In this document: piece after piece, positions 33,487 through 44,500 of the stretch
Layout of the letters: every line of letters begins with the position of its first letter
How positions within the stretch are numbered: position 1 is the first letter of the stretch
NCBI RefSeq assembly: GCF_964204645.1
Contig: NC_134034.1
Location: 10,845,414-10,909,413, forward strand
Source of the DNA: Tubulanus polymorphus
Taxonomy: Eukaryota; Nemertea; Palaeonemertea; Tubulaniformes; Tubulanidae
DNA: 64,000 nucleotides
Direction of reading: 5' to 3'
Program-made: the position numbers and the translations under genes
The notes under the pieces: generated by a model
Told to the model about the DNA's origin: nothing
The model's input: the letters and a program-made list of their open reading frames with translations, nothing else
The model's database searches: none

Positions 33487-36386
33487 ATGCGTGAAGAGAA
33501 CCCGAGCAGACGGACGTCCAGGCACTTTTTACAGACGTTACTTTTCGTTACGAATATATTTTTGTGTGTGACAGCTTGGGGCTTTGGACCAAACTGCCCG
33601 GGCCCAATACGGCGGGATGTTATCTGCCCGAAGCCCTGTTTGTGTTGTAGGTAAGTTGTGAATTTAAACATCTGCTTTACTCGTGTACTAAATATTCGAA
33701 TTCGGCGATATCAATTTTCATCTTCGTCTGATTCTATTTCAGAACGTTCCTCAAAAATCAAGTAGAGGATCTTCGCATGACCTGCGTGCGCACCGGCATC
33801 ACTTCCGTGCCCAGGCTGATTCCCGTTGACGTCACATATCTCGATCTCGGCTACAATAACATTTCGACCGTGTCACGTGACGACTTTGCCGGCCTATCGA
33901 ATTTGCGGTCGTTGTATTTGCAAAGTTTAAAATTACTGAAAATTGAAAACCATACATTTTCGGGTCTTAAAAATCTTCGAACTTTGAATTTGGCACACAA
34001 TCCCGACCTTGACATTGAGGTGAACGCTTTCAGCGGTTTAGGTTCGTCGTTATCCTCGCTAGATCTGGAGGGTTCGGCGCCGAATTTCTACTCGGAGAAT
34101 CTGGAATCGTTGGCCAGTTTGACTCAGCTGAAAGACCTCACGATCGGCACTCTACCGTTGCCGTACTTGGACGAGCAAATATTCGTTAACAATACGAATC
34201 TTAAGGACATTCATTATTACGGCATGCCTGCGTTCGTGCGAACCCCGAATCTGACAGCCGACATCACGCTGGTGCTCGTTTACGATCGGTTTCGAACCCT
34301 GGACCTCCGGATTCCGATCAACGCCAACAATTTACGTGTTATCTATCCTTTGAAGGCGGAGCGTATGTTACTGCGGAGATATCTTACCGGATTACGGAAG
34401 GTTACGAATCTATCGATGCAAATCAGACGATCTTGGATTACCGTAATCAATACGGATTTATTTTACGATATCGCAGAAATCGACGCTCTCGATTTAAACT
34501 TCTGTCGTGTGCGAGGTCTGGTCGTCAATCTGATACAGTCGTTGCAGACGACACGTATTCGAGCCTTGTCGCTGCGAGACTGCAGAATTTCCAAGACGCA
34601 TCTCGTCGGAGCGTTATTCAAACCGTTACGCAACAGCTCACTGCGCGAGCTGGATTTATCGCTGAACTATTTCAGCGTTATACCGGAAAACGCGTTCGAA
34701 CACGTACCCGATTTGGAAATTTTAAAAATCGAATCGGCGAAGGTGGCCACTATCGCCATGGACGCGTTCGCGCATTTACACCGTTTGAAAATCGTCAAGT
34801 TAGGAGACAATAAAATATCGACATTTTCGATACCGTTTATATTAAATTCGTGCCCGGATTTGTTAGACTTATCGATCGAAGCGAATCAGATTACGTACGA
34901 CGAATTTTTCCACATGAACCATTCGAAATTGGAGCATTTGACGCTTTCGAGAAATCGAATCACGACATTCGTCGACGTCCGTCACTTGCCACGTTTGAAA
35001 ACGTTGTACGCGTACGCGCTCAATCCCATGAAATTGACCTACTATTTACGCGCGTTTGATTTTCGTGGGAACAAAAATCTCGAACAAATCGATATCGGTT
35101 CGAACAATTTGAGATTTACAAGTAGCGATAATACTCGTTTTGTCGGTTTGGACAAATTGAAGTCGTTAGACCTCAATAGAAACGCTTTAAGCCTCAGCCA
35201 GGAGGGGGCGATGGTGTCGGCATTTAGGAATTTCCCGCCATCGTTACAAGAGATATACCTCGCCGAGAATGACCTTACCGAACTGCCGGCCGGATTATTC
35301 CGTACCCTGAAGCAACTGCGTTACATTCATCTAACTGACAATAAGATAAAAATTATTCCGCGAGGATTTTTCGACGGGTTGAAAAATTTGATGGTGGTTA
35401 AATTGGACAAGAATGTTCTATCGACGCTGAGCGGCGACTCGGGTCTGACGTCATTGCCCAGCCTACGCCAATTGTCATTGGACGAGAATTCGTTCGTCTG
35501 CGATTGTCAGCTGAGATGGTTGTCAAACTGGGTGAACAGATCGGTTACCATCGATGTAGAGGGCGCCGATCAGTTCTGTCGTCTGCCAGAAAACCTGGAG
35601 AACACGACGATCGTCGGGTATCGTCTGCCGTGGATCAAATGCGATCGTAATTTCGAGAAACTAGCCGGCGGGATAGCCACGGCGACTGTGCTCATCAATC
35701 TGATACTGTTCGTGTTGATCATTCAGTACCGCGTCGATATCATGTTCTGGTGGAAGGTGACGCGTTATTGGCGCAATCGTTACGACGTATTCGCCGATTT
35801 GGCGGACGATTGTTACGACGCGTTCGTTAGTTACAACGTTAACGACGCTTTTTTCGCCACCGGATTCATGATCAGACATCTCGAACGTAGCGACGACGTT
35901 CGATTCAGATTGTGCATCGACGGTCGCGATTTCGAGTGCGGAGAGTTTCATAGCGTCAACATCGCCCAGAAAATGGAGAAAAGTCGCTGGGTGATTTTGG
36001 TAGTGTCGAAACACTTTTTGACCAGCGAATGGTGCAAGTATGAATTACACATGGCCGAATTGAAGTGTTTCGACGAAAGACGAAACGTGATTATTTTGAT
36101 ATTTTTGGAGGAGATCGACAGAAAGGCCTTGCCGAAAGGCGTCGTCTTGTTGAAGAAACATTGTCATTCTTTACGTTGGCCGAAAAAACAAAAGCAAGTG
36201 GCCCGGTTTTGGAAGAAGTTGAAATTGATAATGATCGGTCGCAATCGCAAAGAACAAACGACGACGACGGAAGCGAGGTCGGAGCCGACCACTTTTAGCG
36301 AATCGACGCGGGCTTCGATGGAACTGGCAGTCGAGTGCCGGAATAGCGTTGATGATATCAATATCGAGGCATTGGAAAGATTTTAA
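33487..36386 (+). CDS. Toll-like receptor, 935 residues, two coding exons
   Basis: Single-pass receptor with leucine-rich repeats outside and a TIR signalling domain inside the cell. Exon 1 is 33487-33650 and exon 2 is 33743-36386, joined over a 92-bp GT-AG intron (164 + 2644 nt, in frame). Exon 1 supplies the start (the first ATG after an in-frame TGA), a hydrophobic signal stretch (LLFVTNIFLCVTAW) and a Cys cluster of LRRNT type (CPKPCLCCR) that continues into exon 2. Leucine-rich repeats cover about residues 67-635, a single LRRCT begins near residue 641 (CDCQLRWLSNW), a transmembrane helix lies at about 697-719, and the TIR domain at about 746-890 has box 1 YDAFVSY and box 3 FW. Box 2 reads GRDFECGE, with Cys787 where most TLRs have the BB-loop proline. 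A Ser/Thr-rich tail of about 45 residues follows. One LRRCT suggests a single-cysteine-cluster TLR. Which TLR subfamily it is, and its ligand, cannot be told. Confidence 0.95.
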
Positions 36387-38527
36387 TTTCGACAAACATT
36401 TTCTACATAGTTTTTACGCATGAAGGAGACCTACCCGTGGAGGGACCAGTCGCTGGAGAAGTCGGTTTAAGTTAACCATATAGCTGACATGGTTTCTCAC
36501 ATTGACTGATGATTCTTTAACCAACTTTTGAGCGACTCAGTCCCGACGACATAAAGACTCGTTTTCTTTTTACGAAGATAATTTTCTAAAATTCTATTTC
36601 ACAAGTACGAAAATTCTTGAATGTGAAAAAACGGCCATCAAACAACGAATTAAAATTCTACTTTTTAATTCTTGTTTCGTTTTGTTCTTGTTTATTCTAC
36701 TTTAAACATCGCCACGGGATCCGAATGAAGAGTTTTAACACAGACAGATCGAAACAAATCGATAGAATACCCATATGCAAATTACATGCAAATTGCAGAT
36801 CATGACGTAAGTAATCCCTACACTTTATCAGGGAGGTGGGAGTGAACCTCCCATGATACAGGACAGTGGAACTCCCACCTCCCTGGTAGAAGTAAGGATT
36901 AAGCGAAAGTAAGCGCTTCGGGGCTTGAGCACTTTTACAAGTGAGAACTGCGGCCCCGTTCTCACGCCCGAACAGAGTTTTTGCTAAGAAAAATAGAAAC
37001 ATAAGTTGAATATTTACCTAAAAATATGGAAATATTTGAAATTGTGGGTGGATTGTAGTATCATAGGTTATACGACTAAGCCGCTACGATGGTCCGTATC
37101 GTACGTTATAAGGAAATGTAGTAGCTAGTGTCAGACGTGCTATCATTTAATTCACAGAAATTCCGCTATCGTTATTCATAGCCTAGGGGCAGCACTGAAC
37201 GGTTGAGATCCAATACTGCCTCGTTACTCTACTGTGGCATGTGAGGAATACAGATATTTTTCAAAGTCAAAATTTCATTCATCACTCAGCATAAGTTTGC
37301 TTTAAATGAATAAATGTATCAATGTTGAAGCTTTGATTAAGGAGATCTGCCTTTGAATTCGATTTTCAACCCACTTTTAAAGAACTCTTTTTCTCGGCGA
37401 ATGTATTAGCATTCAGTAAAGCGACAGATCCACATGCCAAAGGAAGAATTTATGGCAAATTAAATTATATTTCCCAAGTACTTCCATTGTCGAACCATAA
37501 ATTAATCACTATTTTACTAACATAGTAGTCCGCATTTTCCGCGGATCTCACAGTACCAATAAATTTCACTTAGGTCATTCAATGTAAAAAATGTAACAGC
37601 CCAGTGATGCTTGCTTGGCTCTTGATTTAAAAAAATCCTTTTCGTAATTTGGATTGAACAACTCTCACTTCGGTGATCAGCTTAAAAACAACAAACAATC
37701 GTAAATTTATCTTATAAAAATTCCTTTAATAATGAATACAACTGAATTTACAAACTGATACTAGTAAAGTCTATGTGTATGCAAATCTGGTCAAATTACA
37801 GATCAGTAAGTTAGCCCGATCAGTAAACTAGTCCGACCAGTAAACTAGTCCGATCAGTAAGCTAGTCCGCTGACCTGCATTACAGGGTCATTAACAAAAT
37901 GTGTCTACACCCAGCTTTCTATAAGTTGTTCCAAATGAGACGCTGCCAGCTGCACGGGTTTGAGGGCAGTAAAACTGCAGGCTTTTATCCACCGCTGAAA
38001 TGGTACGAAAGAAATCATCGATTAAACCATGAAAAGAACATCAAGTTAAACCCCTGACGCAGGTTTTATAGACTGGTACTTAATTTTATTGAAAATGAAA
38101 TGATTTAGCCCCCGGTTTAAGATAATACCAGTCTATAAAACCAGTCTCAGACAGTTGAAAAAACATTGAAAATTTTTACCATTTTAGATTGGCTCTTAAA
38201 ACCTATCTTATTTTGTTCAAGCTTATGCTAAGCCACACTTTTACAATCTAACAATATGCCTTAGAACAATATCTTATCGAATAACGCACCAAATATGGTA
38301 AATAAACAAACATATCAAAATGATAGATGCGAGCTTGATAGCTCTGTGTTATGTCTCGGCAGCCAAGAACCAGTTACGCGAATTTGGGTTGAGGAAAGTG
38401 AGCCCTGGACCCAGAGCTCCACGGTTTTCGGTTCAGAAATCTGACTCTTCGGTTAAAGATTAGTAAACACACAACTGGGTCCTGAATCGAAGATGGCCGA
38501 AACATTCGGTGTAAAACTTACGCGAGT
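36387..38527. other. Convergent 3' region of the Toll-like receptor and RGG zinc-finger genes
   Basis: It holds the 3' UTRs of both genes. AATAAA at 37309-37314 and 37558-37563 could end the receptor transcript. It also contains an inverted-repeat MITE at 36442-36544, a 15-bp perfect inverted repeat at 36829-36885, short GATCAGTAA[GA]CTAGTCC repeats at 37800-37870, and an element at 38061-38146 bounded by GGTTTTATAGACTGGTA and its complement. No other gene is seen. Confidence 0.5.
36442..36544. mobile_element. Inverted-repeat MITE (GGGxCCAGT family)
   Basis: GGGACCAGTCGCTGGAGAAG at one end, CTTTTGAGCGACTCAGTCCC at the other. Confidence 0.6.
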
Positions 38528-41500
38528 TTATTGGTACGTAGCTGCAGGTTGGTACGCCGTCGTCGTTTGCTGGTACGTCGTGCCCGGCGGCGTGTACCCC
38601 GCGTACATACCGGCACCGGCTTGGTACGCGGGCGTTGTTTGTCCTTGGTACGTACCGTACGCTCCATACCCGGTGTTACTGTACGGCGCGGCGCCGTACG
38701 CTCCGTAACCCGCGAATTGATTCATCGCGTAACTATTCGGATTCGACGAGTACATATTCGTAGTTTGTTGAACAGGCGGAGTAGCGGCTGCCGTAGCTGC
38801 GGCTGCGGGTGTCGGCGTCGTCGTCGTCGTACCAGGGACGCTGCTACTGCTGGTGGTTTTCGCCGCTATCCGATGCGTCAGAAGAGCTTGAGACAACATA
38901 TTGGAAATCTGTGACGAAAATAGAAATGAAATCAGACCTCAGACACATATTGGTTTCCATAACTAGTGACGATCTATATTTTTTACAATGAAGAAAAACC
39001 ACAATTACAAAGGCAAACTTGATTTGAAAATGGTTCATAGACTTGAGTCTAAACGTCACTACTCTCTTAGTTTTTGAAAGTGGTTCATAGACTTGAGTCT
39101 AAACGTCACTACTCTCTTAGTTTTTGAAAGTGGTTCATAGACTTGAGTCTAAACGTCACTACCCTTAGTTTTGAAAATGGCTCATAGAATTGAGTCTAAA
39201 CGTCACTACTCTCTTAGTTTTTGAAAATGGTTCATAGACTTGAGCCTAGACGTCACTGCTCTCTTAGTTTTGAAAATGGCTCATAGAATTAAGTCTAAAC
39301 GTCACTATTCTCTCAGTTTTGAAAATGGCTCATAGAATTTAGTCTAAACGTCACTACCCTTAGTTTTGAAAATGGCTCATAGAATTGAGTCTAAACGTCA
39401 CTACTCTCTTAGTTTTTAAAAATGGTTCATAGACTTGAATCTAGACGTCACTACTCTCTTAGTTTTGAAAATGGCTCATAGAATTAAGTCTAAACGTCAC
39501 TATTCTCTCAGTTTTGAAAATGGCTCATAGAATTTAGTCTAAACCTCAATACTCTCTTAGTTTTTGAAAATGGTTCATAGACTTGAGTCTAGACGTCACT
39601 ACTCTCTTAGTTTTGAAAATGGCTCATAGAATTAAGTCTAAACGTCACTATTCTCTTAGCTTTGAAAATGGCTCATAGAATTAAGTCTAAACGTCACTAT
39701 TCTCTTAGTTTTGAAAATGGCTCATAGAATTGAGGCTAAACGTCATTACTCTCTTAGTTTTTGAAAATGGTTCATAGAATTCAGTCTAAACGTCACTAAT
39801 TTCTTAGTTTTGAAAATGGCTCATAAGAATTGAGTCTGAAAGTTTCATAGTATCCATCAATAAATACCTGTAAAGCTATTTGCGCATCTTTCTCAGTGAC
39901 AACGATATTCGCGCCTAAACCGACCAAACTATCGCATAGTTTCTGTAACTGTGAAATCCCTTGACCAGCAATCTATAAAATAGTTCACATATTCAATAAA
40001 TGACTAGGGGCGGATCAAGGTTCGGGGGTCTGGACAGCTCGCCTTCTCAATAAATGCTTAAGTTCTTCTTAACGCCAACACAGAGATTGTTAAAATCTGA
40101 CGTTTTCTACAGATATTTTCAGTCAGTCCTTCAGCACCATGGGAGATCATTCGAATAAAATGTCTAAACTTTTAAACATGATCAAACATGATGACAATAC
40201 AAACTTACCTTCTTGTAAGGAGGACCTCCCCTCTGAAAAAATAACCAACATGGGAAGAGTTTAAAAAAAGTGAATCGAATAAGAGAGGATTCACAGTCAA
40301 CAATTTGTAACTGAGATACAGAATGTCACGAGAAATATATCAGGTTTTTTTAGACTGTGTCGTAAAGAGGTCGCTCATTGACATAGGTGATACTCACATG
40401 CTCCTCCATACTACGTTTAGCTAACTGTCTAAAAATACAAAATCAAAACAACTCTCAATTACTGAAATCAAAATCATAAGGCGTCAATTCAAATGTTTCG
40501 GCAAAAATTCTGAAAATAGTTCGTACCTTTTCGCATCTTGTTCTGCTTTCTGGGCAACTGAAAAAAAATTGAATTAAACTGTGAAATTTGGTCCACACCG
40601 AGCCCAACTGATAAAGTCACGCTTGTGCTTATGTTGTCATGGTTATGAAGACGACTTAACTAATGTTACGACTTATCCAAATGATGACTTAAGAAAGTTA
40701 AATTGACTCTATATTAGGGGGAAGAGTATTTTTCAGTCCAAGTGACACATGAGGGGTGGAAGGTAGGGGTATTTTTTTACCTGCCAGTTGCCGCTCGAGT
40801 TTAGCTTTCAACGCTTTCACCTCTTGATCCATATTCGGGTTGTAAAACGCGTCCAATTCGACCTTGACCAAGATAGGTTTACGACCTTCCATCATTTCGA
40901 TTTGTCGAGCCTGCTCGGCGGCCGCCTCCACGTTCTCCGACCTCTTTTTAGTGCTATCCGCGCACCGTTGAGCTCTGAACGGATCTACGATTTTCTGAAA
41001 ATATCGGCATAAAACCCTTTTCAAAGTTTTCTCAATGGATGATTAAAACATACCGTTACACCGAGGGGTCATGTTAGACATACCCTCACACTTCCAGATC
41101 TAAGGGGGTCATGTCTATGGTTACATGCCTCTCTCTTTACCCCACCCCTTAAATCGCCCTACTGATTATAAAAGCTTACCACCAACGATTAACTAACTAG
41201 GTTCAACTAGGACCTGTCTACGTTAGTGCGCTAGGTGGGCTCTTAAAAAATCGTGCGCTTAGAATAATAAAATGCCCTGTATCAAATTTACAGAATCTCC
41301 GAAACAGTTAAGGGGGGGGGGGGGGTGGGTGAAGGGGGTCTTTGTACGTACCATGTATTGATAACGATGTTTAAAACCGATCAAATGGTTCACTAAATTC
41401 CTCGGATCCATTTTACTCTCGCACAGAGAACAGATGTACCTCGCTTCCACTTTAGGGTCTTCCTTCTGATACTCGGTTATATAATCCAACCCTAAAATAT

Positions 41501-44500
41501 GACGACGATTATGACAATATGAATTTCTTCCGGTCGACGAGAAATCTCAGTAAAATATCCCGATTGAATCAAAATGCTGATCAATCCTTTCAGTGCTGAC
41601 TAATTAATACCCGATAGTGCTGGAGATAATTTGAAAATTTTGAAAAATTCCACCCGAGTGTGTAGAATAACGAGAATAGCACTACAGTGCGTCTACACCG
41701 AGGTGCGGTGTATCATTATTTACTAGTATTTCACTATGTTTGACAGGTGCTGCAATCTTTCAATAGAGATAAAAACTAATTACTAATTACACCAATACAC
41801 TGCAGTGCGGTGTACTAGCAAAATCCATCACCGATTTATACACCGCACTGCGGTGTAGACGCGCTGAAAGGGTTTAACCGGTTTCACTGTTGTATCGTTT
41901 TGCTAACCGATTAAAGGCTGTTCCATTTTATCGAGTTCCGACTGAATGCGACAAGCTCTTTTCTCGCGTTTCGTACTTTTAATAGCCGTACCTGAAAATA
42001 GAAATATTTCACGATCTATAAATTCATGCGAACGAGTCTCCGGACCCAGTCGCGTAATCATAATTCCATTTACTCGATCTTCAATGACTGATATTGATCT
42101 CAATATTTCAGAGTTAATGAGCGAAATCCACAGTTGATGATAAAACAATTCATTCTTACACTTTCGATGTTTCAGAAAAAGAGATAACATAATAATGTTG
42201 TTCATATCGATCGTTGATGATTGTCATATCAATTTTATGTTATCTCGGTTTTTCTGATGTTGAAGTTCAGTCAAAAACATCGCAACTGTCAGAAAAGACT
42301 TTCATATCATCAACTGTGGGATCCCCAGCTGTTAAGAATTTAAATGCAACTTTTTCAGTTCAAGATATTGATATCAAAGTAATTTTGACTAATCTTAAGT
42401 GATTGAAAATTTCAAATTTTGAAATCTAATTAGATCTTGACGCTTTAAATCTCTAAGGATGGAACTCGATCTTGGGACGCATATCATCAATTGACATGAA
42501 ACGTCTTTATCTCGATGATACACAATACTAACGCCGCCAATCATCAGTAAAATGGGCCGCTAGTCTTCGAGATTTTTTTTTGACAAGCAAAAAATTCTTC
42601 AATTCAAATTTTGAATGTTATTCATTTCGAATCCGAAGAAAAACATTGGTAATAATATATTTCGATGAGTAAATTTACGATCACGATTACACGACTGAGT
42701 CCTCGTTTTTTCAATCCACATTTCTTTTTAACATGTTTTAAAGTGAAAGATTTTGTAACGATTTTGCGGAATGGTACGTACGTGCGATATGCTTTATGTA
42801 ACATACACTCTTAAAATAGGGTCGTTCGGCTACTGAATTCACAGAGGACAAACTCAAACCGAAACACTAAATTTCACAGATTAAATCAGAAACCAAACTT
42901 CATCAATTCAAGTGACACGAAATCATCGACATGAACCAAGTTTCACGGTCTATGACAATGAAAATGCAGTTTTCACGGTCAAGTAAAACAGGCATTTTAT
43001 AGTCTTTTAATGACCGATACGTTCCTAAGTCTTCAGAACGGATTTCCACTAAGAAGTTTCTTTCTATTGAAATACCTTTCTTGAGGGAACGAGGATCACA
43101 TTTACCACGGTCGCTTTAAAAAATCCTCGCGCATAACCTGTGGTTAATATTTGCCTTGGTTTAATGACAGCTATGTTTTCAAGCTTTACCAAGTTTGATG
43201 ATTATGGGTTTTAATTCGATGGCTCGGGTAAACCACGGTTTGACAATCACTGTGTACAACCAGTGATTAATATATACCATGGTTTGATGGCGGTAATACA
43301 TTTCAACAAATGATTAGCATGTACCAAGTTTGATGATTATTGAGTATGGTTCAAATCAACCATGGTTGATGATGGCATAGCTATTTTCTGTAATGGCTAT
43401 GGTTAACCATGGTTTGAAAATGGTTATTTTCATCCATGGGTTGGGTTAACCATGGTCTGATGTCATGGCTTGTGTTAACCATGGTTTTCTTATTACGACT
43501 GCTTACCCCGATGGGACAATACCACGGTTTAACGATGGTACTGTTAACCCATGGTAAAGGTATATCGTGGAACAACGATGGCTATAAGTAAATTAATCAT
43601 TCATTCATTCATGGCTATTTCTACCCAATGGCTTAAGTTTACCGTGGTCCGACGTACAGATTTACAGATTACCATCTTTTTTCGTAGGACGAATTTAATT
43701 TACAAATCAATGTGTATTTGAATTTGATTGTGGTGTGCGTGTCAAGCGCCCCCTATGTACGGATACATAGGGGGCGCCACACGGTCACTCACCCCCTTCG
43801 CCGATGAGTTCAACGTTCTACAAAGACAAGAACATACGACAAAACAAAATAAAATACAAGTTTAATCATTCTTTTAAAAAAAATCTCATTATCTTAATGG
43901 AAAATTCGGGCTCAGCTGCAAAGTCATGACTTATCTAAAGTGGAGTAGTTATAGAACTAAAATGAGCTTAGACTGGTTGTAATTTGACAGATTTGTTATA
44001 GAACCAAAATGAGCTTAGACCGGTCTTAAGATGCCATTACATTGGTTTAAGAACCAAAAAAGAGCTAAGACTGGTCTCAAGTTGTCAAAGTCTTGTCTGT
44101 GCAACTGACCCAAGGATTCCTCCATTTCATTTAGCGATGATTTGACCGAATTCTTTTGGCAGTTGAAAATTAAATCAATTTATATTTTAAAAGGATTTAT
44201 AAAATGTTCTTCAATCGTCCAGCAAATTCCAGTACCTGCAGTGAACACTTACCGTGGTTTAAAACGACTGAAACGCATCAAAAACAAGTGAAAACCACGG
44301 AAATATCCAAGATCCAGTTCTACAGTTCCAGTCAAATTTCAATCTAGGGACTAGTGGCCGGTTGCTGAAAAGTTGGTTAGAGTTAACCAGTGGATAGTCG
44401 ACATAGTGACAATTAAAACTTCATGGTATTCATCCCACACTGCGGCCCCTGATAAATACCATGGTTACAATTGATTGCTAGTAGTCACTATGTCAACCAA

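Noticed and set aside
33777-36386. 869-codon frame starting at ATG 33777 as the full Toll-like receptor
   Set aside because: It lacks a signal peptide and the first LRRNT cysteines; the frame continues 34 nt upstream to an acceptor and joins exon 33487-33650 in phase.
39027-39838. CRISPR-like regular repeats
   Set aside because: Units are directly tandem with no unique spacers, in a eukaryotic intron.
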